Below, one piece after another: positions 36,733 to 45,243 of a stretch of 64,000 bases of DNA. The DNA comes from Myxococcales bacterium (GTDB taxonomy: Bacteria; Myxococcota_A; Polyangia; Haliangiales; Haliangiaceae), in assembly GCA_016716835.1 (NCBI GenBank), contig JADJUW010000001.1, positions 1,322,001 through 1,386,000 on the forward strand, written 5' to 3'. Position 1 is the first letter of the stretch. Every line of letters begins with the position of its first letter. The notes under the pieces were generated by a model. That model saw nothing but the letters and a program-made list of their open reading frames with translations. It did no database searches and had not been told where the DNA came from. The translations under genes were made by a program, and so were the position numbers.

Positions 36733-37986
36733 ATGATTCGCAGAATCGAAGGCGCCCGCGCGCTCACCGGGCTCGCACCGGGCGGCCAGCTAGAACTCAT
36801 TGACGACGCAGTGATCGTTGCGCAGGGCGGCGCCATCGCGTGGATCGGCCCGCAGGCGGCGTGTCCGCCCGCGTTTCAAATCGAGGCGTTGCGCGGCAGT
36901 GGCGAGGTTGTCGAGTATATCGACGTTGGGGGCCGCTTGGTGACGCCGGCGCTCGTGGACTGCCACACGCACGCCATCTTCGCCGGCTGGCGTGCCGAGG
37001 AATTCGCTCGGCGCACTGCCGGGGCGAGCTACGCGGAAATTGCCGCGGCTGGCGGCGGCATAGCGGCGACCCTGCGCGCGACGCGGCAGGCGAGCGACGA
37101 ATTGCTCCTCGCCTCGCTCGTCGCCCGCGCTGACCATGCGTGGGCGGGTGGCGTCGGCACGCTCGAAGTGAAGAGCGGCTACGATCTCTCCATCGCCGGC
37201 GAATTGCGATTGCTGCGCATCATCGCCAAGGCCGCGGCCGTGGCCAAGCCGACGTTGGTCCCGACCCTGCTCGCGCACATCGTGCCGCCCGAGGTCGTGG
37301 CCGGAGGCGCATCGGCGCGCGAGGCGTATGTCGCCGCGTTTTGCAATGAGCTCATCCCCGAGGTGGCACGGCAACGCCTCGCCACCAGCGTCGATGTCTA
37401 TTGCGACCAGGGCGCCTTCACGTGCGATGAGGCGCAGCGCATCTGGCGCGCGGCGAGCGATGCGGGGCTTGGCGTGCGCGGCCACGTCGGGCAATTTGCC
37501 GAACTCGGCGGCGCGGCGCTGCTGGCCGAACTCGGCGCGCGCTCGGCTGATCACCTTGAACACGTAGACGCTAGCGCCGCGCGCGCGATGGCGGAGCGTG
37601 GCGTCATCGCCGTCATGCTGCCAAGCGCCTGCATTGCGCTCGGCCAGGCGCCGCCGCCCGTTGCCATGCTGCGCGACGCCGGCGTCAAGTTTGCGATTGC
37701 CACCGACTTCAATCCCGGCACCAGCCCGACCCAATCGCTATCTCTCAACATGTGGCTGGCGATGAGCCACTTTAAACTAACACTCGCCGAGACCTGGCTT
37801 GGCGTCACCGCGCACGCCGCGGCCGCGCTGGGCCTTGCCGATCGCGGCACGCTCGCCGTGGGCGCCCGCGCCGACCTCGCCGTGTGGCCATGCCAATCGC
37901 CGGAAGAAGTACCGTATCGCTGCGGCGACCTAAAGCCTACGTTGTACGGACACCAGGGTCACTCTCGCCCCCCAATTATCCATTAA
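36733..37986 (+). CDS. hutI: Imidazolonepropionase
   Basis: HutI hydrolyses imidazolonepropionate to N-formimidoyl-L-glutamate, the third step of histidine breakdown. 417 residues, amidohydrolase superfamily. Metal ligands are in DCHTHAIFAGWRAEE (HxH), HIVPPEV, GHVGQFAELGG and ATDFNPGTSPT. The ATG at 36733 is well placed before the family N-terminus. The last ~12 codons (GHQGHSRPPIIH) come from the mobile element at 37956-38099, so the natural C-terminus has been replaced but the catalytic core is complete. Confidence 0.93.
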   Translation: MIRRIEGARALTGLAPGGQLELIDDAVIVAQGGAIAWIGPQAACPPAFQIEALRGSGEVVEYIDVGGRLVTPALVDCHTHAIFAGWRAEEFARRTAGASYAEIAAAGGGIAATLRATRQASDELLLASLVARADHAWAGGVGTLEVKSGYDLSIAGELRLLRIIAKAAAVAKPTLVPTLLAHIVPPEVVAGGASAREAYVAAFCNELIPEVARQRLATSVDVYCDQGAFTCDEAQRIWRAASDAGLGVRGHVGQFAELGGAALLAELGARSADHLEHVDASAARAMAERGVIAVMLPSACIALGQAPPPVAMLRDAGVKFAIATDFNPGTSPTQSLSLNMWLAMSHFKLTLAETWLGVTAHAAAALGLADRGTLAVGARADLAVWPCQSPEEVPYRCGDLKPTLYGHQGHSRPPIIH

Positions 37987-38099
37987 TTTCAAGATATTAG
38001 ACCAGGTGCTGCGTTGTCACGTTTGCTCGAACGTGATCACGCAGTACGGTAGTTAACCACCTGAAATAGCAGTTGAATTTCGGGTCAAGAGTGACCCTG
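37956..38099. mobile_element. MITE-like element with 12-bp terminal inverted repeats
   Basis: CAGGGTCACTCT at 37956-37967 is perfectly inverted as AGAGTGACCCTG at 38088-38099, giving a 144-bp element. An internal hairpin pairs CTGCGT-TG-TCACGTT with AACGTGA-TC-ACGCAG. It carries no gene, and it supplies the last codons and the stop of hutI. It could also act as a bidirectional transcription terminator between hutI and ybeY. Confidence 0.6.
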
Positions 38100-38102
38100 A
38101 TC

Positions 38103-38582
38103 CTAGGCCGCGCGTATGCGACCTTCGGCACGTGCGGATGTCAAGAGCAGCGCCATGCGCGCGTTCATCTTGGCCTCGGCGCGCGCGGTTGGATGATCGT
38201 AGCCGAGCAGATGGCAGAGGCCGTGTGCGGCTAAGTGCTCGACCTCGTGCAAAAAGCCGCCGCGCGAGCGCGCCTTGGCCTGCGCCTTGGCAATCGGCAG
38301 GCATATGATCACGTCACCGAGCTCGCCACCCACGAGATGGCCGCCAACTCCCTCGCGCACGGCGAAGGCGAGGACGTCGGTCGGCTTATCCTTGGCGCGA
38401 TAGTCGCGATTGAGCTGCCAAATCGTCGCCTCGTCGGTGAGGCGAAACGACGCCTCGCACGCCCCCTGCGCTGCCGCCAGCGCCGCTGCCGAAACCATGC
38501 GCGCGCAGGTTCGCCGCAGCCGCTGCGCTTCGCCGGGGCGCAGCATCGTTCGCACGCTGGCATCGACGATGAAGGAAATCAC
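38103..38582 (-). CDS. ybeY: Endoribonuclease YbeY (rRNA maturation factor)
   Basis: YbeY is a zinc endoribonuclease that acts in 16S rRNA 3'-end maturation and ribosome quality control. About 159 residues from GTG 38582 (VISFIVDAS), 5 bp after the stop of the preceding gene; a longer in-frame start overlaps that gene and is less likely. The zinc motif HGLCHLLGYDH is at about 115-125, preceded by GGFLHEVEHLAAH. RDKPTDVLAFA-like RAKDKPTDVLAFAV is the other family block. It is the third gene of a phoH operon. Confidence 0.92.
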   Translation of the reverse strand: MISFIVDASVRTMLRPGEAQRLRRTCARMVSAAALAAAQGACEASFRLTDEATIWQLNRDYRAKDKPTDVLAFAVREGVGGHLVGGELGDVIICLPIAKAQAKARSRGGFLHEVEHLAAHGLCHLLGYDHPTARAEAKMNARMALLLTSARAEGRIRAA

Positions 38583-38587
38583 CAGAT

Positions 38588-40147
38588 TTAGCCCTGCCCG
38601 CCACCGAGGCAGCGCCAAACCTCGCCGTCGACAAACGCCGACAACAACTCGCGATCGATCGCTTGCCGCGTCGCCTCGTCGCGTAAAATAGCCAGCGCCT
38701 TCTCTAGCGGCACCGCTTTTTTGTACGGGCGGTCACTCGCGGTCAGTGCATCAAAAATATCGCACACCGCCATCATGCGCGAGCCCACAGGAATCGCGTC
38801 GCCGACCAGGCCAAACGGATACCCGGTGCCGTTGATTTTTTCGTGATGACCCACCGCCAGCGCCGGCACGCCGCGCAGCGCCTTGCTCCACGGGATGATC
38901 TTTAAGAATTCATACGAGTGCACGACATGCGAGTTGATCTCGTCGCGCTCGGCATCGGTGAGCGACCCTTTGGACACGGAGAGCGCGCCGAGCTCGCCCG
39001 GCGTAAGCAACGGCAACGACGAATCGTCAGATAATGAGATGGTGCGATTTCCCAGGTGCGACAGGGTGTCGGCGACGGCCTGCGGCAAGAGATTTGGCTC
39101 ATTAGCCGCGACCACGGCCTCCCAGATGCGCATCAGCTCGGCCTTGGATTCGCGGAATTCGGCATCGCCAGCCAGCGCTTCGGCGACGCCGCGGCCATCG
39201 CGCTGATGCCACAGGCGCTTGAGGGTGTCGAGCTCGTACTGCCGCAGCAAGAGGTCCAGCTTGAGCTTGACCGCCGCCAGCTCATGCGGAAACAGCTTCT
39301 TGGCCTTGGTCAAGATGTGCTCGCGCACGCCGACCTTGCCAAAGTCATGCAAGAGCGCGGCGTACTCGAGCTCGACCAGCATGTCGGTCGAGAACTCCAC
39401 CTCGGCCAACGCGCCCGTGGTTTGCGCGCTCACGGCCTTAGCCAGGCCGACCGTCAGCAAGGCGACGCGCTCGGAGTGGCCCGAGGTGGTTGGGTCCCGC
39501 GCTTCGATCGCCTTGACGCAGGCCTGGACAAAGCCGCGAAACAGCGACTGGACCTCGCTATAGAGCAAGGTGTTCTCGAGCGCGAGCCCCGCCTGGTCGG
39601 CCAACGCGGAGGCGACCGCAATATCATCGGCAGAAAAGGGCCTAACATCGCGACTAAATGCGGCCTCACCAACCAAGCCGTCGACGCCCGACGCCTTGCG
39701 ATTAATGAGCTGAATGACGCCAATGGTTTCGCCGCGCGCCGAGATCATCGGCACGGCGAGCATCGAGCGCGTTTGATAATTGTTGCGCGTGTCAAACGAA
39801 CGATCGTGGTGAAAGCCCCACGGATTGTTGCCCTGCCCCGGCGCGTCCAGTTGATAAAGATCGTCGATCGCGATCACGGTCTGCCGCAGCGCACAGGCGC
39901 CGACCACCGACGTCTCGGTCAAGGGCAGCAGCATCCCTGCCACCGCGACCTCGCGCGAATCGTTTTGCGCCACCGCAAAGCGCAGCTTGCGCGCCTCGCG
40001 CTCGCCCTCCACGACAAAAATAGAGCCCGCATCGGCAAACGTCGCGGCGCGCGCCCGCTGCAGCACTTGCTCCAGCACCGGCACCAACTCGCGCTCGTGC
40101 GCCACGGCTTTCACGGTCGCAAAGCTATCGGTAGATTTTGCGGTCAT
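38588..40147 (-). CDS. GAF-domain HD-GYP phosphodiesterase-like protein
   Basis: 519 residues. The N-terminal GAF domain (about 15-190) has ADAGSIFVVEGE and typical MISARGETIGVIQLIN strands. The C-terminal HD-GYP domain has LLHDFGKVGVREHIL with the metal-binding HD, and HHEKINGTGYPFGL corresponding to the HHE...GYP motif. Such proteins hydrolyse cyclic-di-GMP or related dinucleotides. The start is preceded by an AGGAGAAGGGG ribosome site. It sits between phoH and ybeY, where many bacteria have the membrane HD phosphodiesterase PgpH/YqfF. Confidence 0.88.
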   Translation of the reverse strand: MTAKSTDSFATVKAVAHERELVPVLEQVLQRARAATFADAGSIFVVEGEREARKLRFAVAQNDSREVAVAGMLLPLTETSVVGACALRQTVIAIDDLYQLDAPGQGNNPWGFHHDRSFDTRNNYQTRSMLAVPMISARGETIGVIQLINRKASGVDGLVGEAAFSRDVRPFSADDIAVASALADQAGLALENTLLYSEVQSLFRGFVQACVKAIEARDPTTSGHSERVALLTVGLAKAVSAQTTGALAEVEFSTDMLVELEYAALLHDFGKVGVREHILTKAKKLFPHELAAVKLKLDLLLRQYELDTLKRLWHQRDGRGVAEALAGDAEFRESKAELMRIWEAVVAANEPNLLPQAVADTLSHLGNRTISLSDDSSLPLLTPGELGALSVSKGSLTDAERDEINSHVVHSYEFLKIIPWSKALRGVPALAVGHHEKINGTGYPFGLVGDAIPVGSRMMAVCDIFDALTASDRPYKKAVPLEKALAILRDEATRQAIDRELLSAFVDGEVWRCLGGGQG

Positions 40148-40161
40148 GACGGCCCCTTCTC

Positions 40162-41193
40162 CTACTCGCTGGCTGGTACCTTTGCCGCCAGCGGCCCGTG
40201 GCGCTCTTCGCTGCGCTGGCGATCGCGCGCGTCATAGGCGCGAATCAGCGAGGCGACCAGTGGATGCCTCACGACATCGGCATCGCCAAACTGCACATGA
40301 CCAATGCCGCGAATATCGCGCACCAGGTGCAAGGCATCGCGCAGACCGGATAATTGGCCACGCGGCAAATCGGTTTGCGTGATGTCGCCGGTGACGACCG
40401 CCTTGGAGCCAAAGCCCAGACGCGTAAGGAACATCTTCATTTGTTCGGGCGTGGTGTTTTGCGCCTCATCTAAGATGACAAAGCTGTCGTTGAGCGTGCG
40501 GCCTCGCATAAACGCCAGCGGCGCGATCTCGATGGTGCCGTCGGCCAAGAAACGCTGCGCCTTTTCCGGATCGAGCATGTCGCCGAGGGCATCGAGCAGT
40601 GGCCGCACGTACGGATTCACTTTTTCTTCGAGCGTGCCCGGTAAAAAACCGAGCCGCTCGCCCGCCTCCACCGCCGGCCGCGTCAACACGACGCGGCGTA
40701 CGTGTTGATCGAGCAAGGCGCGAATGGCGACCGCAACCGCGAGATACGTCTTGCCGGTGCCCGCCGGGCCGGTGGCAAACACCATGTCGTTTTCGCGCAC
40801 CAGCTCGACGTAGCGCTGCTGCGATGGCCCCTTGGCAACGATAGGTCGCCCTGACCGCGGAATCAGAATGGTCTCGCCGCGGCCACCTGCGCCCCCCGGC
40901 GCCGCTGCCTCGCCGGTGACGCCGCCGACGTTGCCCAAGGCGCGAATAATATCGTCGGTGGCGAGCGGCTGGCCCTTTAGCGCTAGGCGATACAAATGCT
41001 CAAGCGCGTCTTTGATCGCGTCGACCTTGTCCGCCGGCGCCTCGACGGTGATTTCGTTGCCGCGCATGTGGAGCGCCACCCCGAGCGTGCGCTCGATGAG
41101 CTTGAGGCGCGCGTTGCCGCTGCCGCACAGCGCCTGCAACGCCTCGGCGTCGGCAAACGAGACCTTTTCGCGACGCATTGAGATGGCGGCCAT
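40162..41193 (-). CDS. PhoH-family ATPase
   Basis: About 343 residues. The Walker A motif GPAGTGKTYLA and Walker B VILDEAQNT define the PhoH P-loop fold; VLTRPAVEAGERLGFLPG and GDITQTDLPRGQLSGL are family signatures. The N-terminal ~100 residues form a KH-like region (LGVALHMRGNEITVEAP). It is probably an RNA helicase/ATPase working with YbeY. The start is taken at ATG 41193 (MAAISMRREKVSF); ATG 41220 and 41178 are alternatives. It is divergent from mazG and first gene of the phoH-HD-GYP-ybeY operon. Confidence 0.9.
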   Translation of the reverse strand: MAAISMRREKVSFADAEALQALCGSGNARLKLIERTLGVALHMRGNEITVEAPADKVDAIKDALEHLYRLALKGQPLATDDIIRALGNVGGVTGEAAAPGGAGGRGETILIPRSGRPIVAKGPSQQRYVELVRENDMVFATGPAGTGKTYLAVAVAIRALLDQHVRRVVLTRPAVEAGERLGFLPGTLEEKVNPYVRPLLDALGDMLDPEKAQRFLADGTIEIAPLAFMRGRTLNDSFVILDEAQNTTPEQMKMFLTRLGFGSKAVVTGDITQTDLPRGQLSGLRDALHLVRDIRGIGHVQFGDADVVRHPLVASLIRAYDARDRQRSEERHGPLAAKVPASE

Positions 41194-41228
41194 AGAACGA
41201 GTTCCGGCTCCATGATACACGCAGGCTC

Positions 41229-42071
41229 ATGACGCGCGGGCAATCGCTGAGCAGATTATGCGAAATCATGGACCGCCTGCTGGCGCCAGATGGCTGCCCG
41301 TGGGATCGCGAGCAAACGCTCGAAACCTTGCGTCCGTTTTTAGTCGAGGAAACCTATGAGGTGCTCGACGCGATGGGACCAGGCGATGCCACGAATCACT
41401 GCGAGGAACTTGGCGACTTGCTGATGCAGGTGGTGTTTCAGGCCGCGCTGCGCCAACGCGCCGGCGCCTTTGACATCGATGGCGTGGTCGCGGGGATTTG
41501 CGACAAGCTGGTGCGCCGCCATCCCCATGTGTTCACCGCGGCAGCTGCCGACGCCCAGGCCCTCACGCCCGCTGAGGTGCTCGCGCAGTGGGACGACATT
41601 AAGGCACGCGAGAAGGCGACCGCCGGCCCGGCGGCCACGGCGGCACCAGGCGAGTCAGCGCACGCGCCGCGTACGTTGGCCGGTGTGCCAAGTGGCCCGG
41701 CGCTGCTGCGCGCGCAAAAACTAAGCAAAAAGGCGAGCAAGGTTGGCTTTGATTGGCCTGACTGGCGCGGCTCATTAGATAAGGTCACCGAAGAGGCCGG
41801 CGAAGTCGCTGCGGCGGCGGTGACCGCCGATGCCAAGGCACTTCATCACGAGATAGGCGACTTACTTTTTGCGGTTGTGAACTTAGCTCGAAAATTTGAC
41901 GTCGATGCCGAGACCGCGCTACTCGACGCCGGGACGCGTTTTTCAAAGCGATTTGAATACATAGAAGATCGGCTGGCAGCGAAAAATCTCCGCCCAGCGG
42001 ATTCAAATTTGGCGGAAATGGATGCGCTTTGGAACGAGGCCAAAGCGGCGCAGAAAGTGTCAAAACGTTGA
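41229..42071 (+). CDS. mazG: Nucleoside triphosphate pyrophosphohydrolase MazG
   Basis: 280 residues. MazG hydrolyses NTPs to NMP and pyrophosphate for house-cleaning. The N-terminal repeat has MDRLLAPDGCPWDREQT, ETYEVLDA and EELGDLLMQVVF (the EExxE...ExxD metal site). A second copy in the C-terminal half has GFDWPDWRGSLDKVTEEAGEV and HEIGDLLFAVVNLAR, as in typical two-domain MazG. The ATG at 41229 is supported by the conserved start. The 385 bp between mazG and rpsT hold an inverted-repeat element and a promoter (separate entries). Confidence 0.93.
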   Translation: MTRGQSLSRLCEIMDRLLAPDGCPWDREQTLETLRPFLVEETYEVLDAMGPGDATNHCEELGDLLMQVVFQAALRQRAGAFDIDGVVAGICDKLVRRHPHVFTAAAADAQALTPAEVLAQWDDIKAREKATAGPAATAAPGESAHAPRTLAGVPSGPALLRAQKLSKKASKVGFDWPDWRGSLDKVTEEAGEVAAAAVTADAKALHHEIGDLLFAVVNLARKFDVDAETALLDAGTRFSKRFEYIEDRLAAKNLRPADSNLAEMDALWNEAKAAQKVSKR

Positions 42072-42194
42072 CCCTTTTTTGTGCAATCTACCTCCCAGCT
42101 TACGGGCGTCTGACATTGTGCGACATGAACCCCTAGTTTGCCGCAGATTATCCACAGCGAGCCGTTCAAATGGCGCCCGGACTAGCCACCAGAC

Positions 42195-42358
42195 CTAGTG
42201 CCTTGGCACAGATAACATGAGCCACCCTGCTTGGGCTGACGCCCGAATGCCGGCGTTGCTCGTCGGTTGTTTGGACCCACCAAACGCCCTCCTCGCGCCT
42301 TGGCCTCGGACGTCATCCCGGCGCAGACTGGCTCATAACACCTGTGCCAAGGCACTAG
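42195..42358. mobile_element. 164-bp inverted-repeat element: MITE or structured RNA
   Basis: CTAGTGCCTTGGCACAG (42195-42211) is perfectly inverted at 42342-42358, and the complementarity continues imperfectly inward (TGAGCCA/TGGCTCA). The apex has a small hairpin GTTTGG-ACCCA-CCAAAC. If CTAG is a target duplication, the terminal repeats are TGCCTTGGCACAG, as in IS5-type MITEs. The rod-like fold and size would also fit a 6S-like regulatory RNA. No coding frame is present. Confidence 0.55.
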
Positions 42359-42364
42359 CTGCGC

Positions 42365-42393
42365 TTGACACCTAGGCTGGGCCGCGCTACCTA
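42365..42393 (+). promoter_or_regulatory. Probable rpsT promoter
   Basis: TTGACA at 42365-42370, a 17-bp spacer and TACCTA at 42388-42393 form a good sigma-70-like promoter, about 60 bp upstream of the rpsT ATG. The intervening leader ends in AGAGAGAACTAAACC, with AGAGA as a likely ribosome-binding region. Confidence 0.55.
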
Positions 42394-42455
42394 CGGCGTC
42401 CCACGGCCAGCCCGCCCCAAGGCGACTCGTCGTTCGTACCAGAGAGAACTAAACC

Positions 42456-42710
42456 ATGGCCAATCACGCTTCAGCCGCTAAAGCCGACCGACAATCTAAG
42501 AAACACCGCATCCGCAATCGCAACGCGATGAGCACGCTGCGCACGGCCGTTAAAGCCGCGCGCGCCGCCATTGATGACAAGGCGACGGACGCCGTCAATG
42601 CGACTAAGGCCGCGATCGCTATCATCGACAAGGCCGTTACCAAGGGCCTGCTCAAGCGCAACACCGCGTCGCGCTATGTTTCGCGCCTCTCCGTTCGCGG
42701 CCGCGAGTAA
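42456..42710 (+). CDS. rpsT: 30S ribosomal protein S20
   Basis: 84 residues, basic and helical. MANHASAAKADRQSKKHRIR matches the family start, and NRNAMSTLRTAVKAARAAI and NTASRYVSRLSVRG are the conserved 16S rRNA-binding segments. It binds 16S rRNA early in 30S assembly. It is convergent with holA, as S20 often neighbours holA. A GC-rich hairpin (CGGCGG-CTTT-GCCGTCCG at about 42723-42740) follows and may terminate transcription. Confidence 0.95.
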   Translation: MANHASAAKADRQSKKHRIRNRNAMSTLRTAVKAARAAIDDKATDAVNATKAAIAIIDKAVTKGLLKRNTASRYVSRLSVRGRE

Positions 42711-42746
42711 TCTTTACCGCACGGCGGCTTTGCCGTCCGCGCAACC

Positions 42747-43745
42747 CTACCGCGCTGGCGCGTTCATCAACGCGCGGGCCATTCGCAACAACGCGACTTC
42801 CTCGCCGTCTTGGCGACCGAGCGCCTTCATTTGACCGGCCGAGATAAAGCCATCGCCGACGTCGCCGCCCTTGAGCGCGGCATCGGTGGCTGCGAGTTCG
42901 ACCATCACGGTGGGCGGCAGACGCAGACGTTTTGCCGCGTCGACCAGCTTGTCGACGGCAAAGGGCGGCACGCCTAGCTGACCGGGGAAGTCGCCGCGTG
43001 GAGCGCCGCGCGCGAGCAGCTCCTGTGCCTTAATTACCTGGCGCGCGAACCGCGTCACCATGGCGAGCACGCCAATCGCGGACTCGCGCTGATCGGCAAG
43101 CGCGCGCAGCGCGGCGAGTACGGCGGGCAAGTCGCGCTGGCCAAGCGCATCGGTTAGCTCAAAGACGGTGCTCTCGCGCGTCGTCGCGACGAGGGCCTCG
43201 ACATGCGCCGGCGTCACCGCGCCCTGGCCGGCATAGAGCGCCAGTTGCTGCAACACGCCCGCGAGGCGTGCCAAGTCGTCGCCGATGATTTCGATGAGGC
43301 GGGCGGCGGTGCGCGGCGCAAGCGCAATACCCTGCGCCTTCGCCTCGGCTTCTAGCCAAGGCTGCAGTTGCCGGGGCGCCTTGAGCTCGATGATCCATTT
43401 ATTTTTGTCGGCCGTTTGCCAAAATTTCAGTCGCTTGTCGACCTTTGTGGCGACCGCGACCAGCACGGTGGTGTCGACCGGTGCGGCGAAATAAGGCGCC
43501 AGCTTGGCGAGTTCGTCGGCGGACATAGCGGTGATATCGCGCACCAGCACCACGCGCAGCGGCGACATCATGGGCATGGTCTGCGCTAGGCCAATGATGC
43601 GGGCGGCGGTAGGCTTGCCCTCGACGACATCGACGTTGAAGCCTGCAAGCGAGGTCGGCACCAAGGCGCGCACCTCCACCAGTGCGCGCTGCACAAGCAG
43701 CGGCTGGTCCGACACGATGATGCTGGCCGGCGGCCACGTTGCCAT
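42747..43745 (-). CDS. holA: DNA polymerase III subunit delta
   Basis: 332 residues, the delta subunit of the clamp loader, opening the beta sliding clamp. It has the typical opening (IIVSDQPLLVQRALVEV), a clamp-interacting segment, and LIEIIGDDLARLAGVLQQLALYAG, the most conserved motif. VFELTDALGQRDLPAVLAALRAL follows, and the C-terminal collar domain finishes the protein. The usual Walker A motif is absent, as expected for delta. It is convergent with rpsT, an arrangement found in many proteobacteria. Confidence 0.92.
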   Translation of the reverse strand: MATWPPASIIVSDQPLLVQRALVEVRALVPTSLAGFNVDVVEGKPTAARIIGLAQTMPMMSPLRVVLVRDITAMSADELAKLAPYFAAPVDTTVLVAVATKVDKRLKFWQTADKNKWIIELKAPRQLQPWLEAEAKAQGIALAPRTAARLIEIIGDDLARLAGVLQQLALYAGQGAVTPAHVEALVATTRESTVFELTDALGQRDLPAVLAALRALADQRESAIGVLAMVTRFARQVIKAQELLARGAPRGDFPGQLGVPPFAVDKLVDAAKRLRLPPTVMVELAATDAALKGGDVGDGFISAGQMKALGRQDGEEVALLRMARALMNAPAR

Positions 43746-43827
43746 GGCGCACCATACACCGGATCTGTGCGCGCGGTGTGGCCGCTAGCGCCTTGCGCGG
43801 CTGCCGTGAATTTGCTTCCCTTGCCGC

Positions 43828-45210
43828 GTGCCTGCAGCCGCCGCCACGACAGCCCTACCCGGCCAAACCTTGCGCATCGACGCCGACGCCTGCGTCGTGG
43901 GCAGTGATGGCACGCAGACCGACGTGCGCCTCGCGCCAACGTCGCTGTTGGCGGTGGATGGCGTGATTGTCGCGGTAGGCGCGCCCGCCGAAATCGACGC
44001 CGACCCGCGCGCGGTAGACGCCGTGCGCCTTTCCTGGCGCGACAAGGCCATGCTGCCCGGCACGGTCAATACGCACAATCACAGCTTTCAGTCGCTGCTG
44101 CGCGGCATTGGCGATGACCTGCCATTTTTGCAATGGCGCGATCGCGCGCTGTATCGCTTTTCGCCGGGGCTCTCGGCGCGAGACATTGAAACTGGTGCCC
44201 TGCTCGCCTTTGGCGAGATGCTGCTGCACGGAGTAACCAGCGTCTGCGATTTCTTTTATATCAATGGCGGCGACAACGAGCGCGTCGATGCGGTGCTGCG
44301 CGCGGCACAGCGGCTCGGCATCCGCGCCGTGCTCGCGCGGTGTTTTTACGATTGGGACGGTGCACCCGCGATTTATCGCGAGACGATTGGCGCGGCCGCA
44401 GATAATGCACGCGCGTTGCATAAACAATGGCACGATAACGAACGCCTGCGCACGCAGGTGCACGTCGCGCCACACAGCCTGCACGGCGCGTCGCAGGGCA
44501 TGATCGAAATGGGCAGCGCGGTGGCCGGCGAGCTCGGCGTGCCGTGGCACATCCACCTCGCCGAGGAGAGCTATCAAGTCGACGCCGCGGTGGCGCGCTA
44601 TGGCCAGCGCCCGATGCACGCGGTGGCGGCCATGAACGTCGACGTTGCGCGCATGATTGCCGTGCATGCGTGTTGGTTCGACGAGGGCGAGCGCGAACTG
44701 CTCGCGGCGCGCGGTGGCAGCCTAGCTTACTGCCCCGGCTCCAATATGTTTCTCGGCGATGGCATCACCAATATTCCGCATTTGCTGCGCCTGCGCGTGC
44801 CAGTGGGGCTTGGCACCGACGGCGGCTGTTCGAATAATCGCGTCAGCGTGTTCGACGAGATGCGCATGTGCGGCCTCTTGCAAAAAGTCGCCGCGACCGA
44901 CGGCCAGGCGATGACCGCCGAGCAATGCTTGGCGCTCGGCACGCGCCGCGCCGCCAACGTGCTGCGTTTGCCAGTGGGGCTGCTCACGCCTGGCATGCGC
45001 TGCGACGTGGTGGCGGTGGACCTTGGCGACCCCAGCCTGTGGCCGGCGCAGGCACTGGCCAAGAACGTCGTCTACGCGCTGGCCTCGCGCGCCATCACGG
45101 ACGTCGTGGTCGACGGCGACGTGGTGGTTCGGGACCGCGCCTTGGTGAACGTCGACCTCGCCGAGATTCGCGCCCGGGTTAGCGAGCTAACCGCGACCTG
45201 GCAGCCGTAG
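43828..45210 (+). CDS. Amidohydrolase/chlorohydrolase-family deaminase
   Basis: 460 residues from GTG 43828. Amidohydrolase superfamily: NTHNHSFQSLLRG holds the HxH metal pair, QVHVAPHSLHG a third His, IAVHACWF the fourth, and GTDGGCSNNRVSVFDEM the catalytic Asp. N- and C-terminal beta segments form the composite domain. The HSFQ motif recalls N-formimidoyl-glutamate deiminase (HutF) and related 8-oxoguanine or S-adenosylhomocysteine deaminases. With hutH, hutU and hutI nearby and no other step-four gene seen, HutF activity is possible, but the substrate cannot be set from sequence. Confidence 0.8.
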   Translation: MPAAAATTALPGQTLRIDADACVVGSDGTQTDVRLAPTSLLAVDGVIVAVGAPAEIDADPRAVDAVRLSWRDKAMLPGTVNTHNHSFQSLLRGIGDDLPFLQWRDRALYRFSPGLSARDIETGALLAFGEMLLHGVTSVCDFFYINGGDNERVDAVLRAAQRLGIRAVLARCFYDWDGAPAIYRETIGAAADNARALHKQWHDNERLRTQVHVAPHSLHGASQGMIEMGSAVAGELGVPWHIHLAEESYQVDAAVARYGQRPMHAVAAMNVDVARMIAVHACWFDEGERELLAARGGSLAYCPGSNMFLGDGITNIPHLLRLRVPVGLGTDGGCSNNRVSVFDEMRMCGLLQKVAATDGQAMTAEQCLALGTRRAANVLRLPVGLLTPGMRCDVVAVDLGDPSLWPAQALAKNVVYALASRAITDVVVDGDVVVRDRALVNVDLAEIRARVSELTATWQP

Positions 45211-45243
45211 ACGCTGCCGCGAATTCGTGGCACGTTGCCCCTC

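Noticed and set aside
42148..42156. Perfect DnaA box TTATCCACA near rpsT and holA
   Set aside because: Only a single box, with no cluster and no AT-rich unwinding region; not evidence for an origin.
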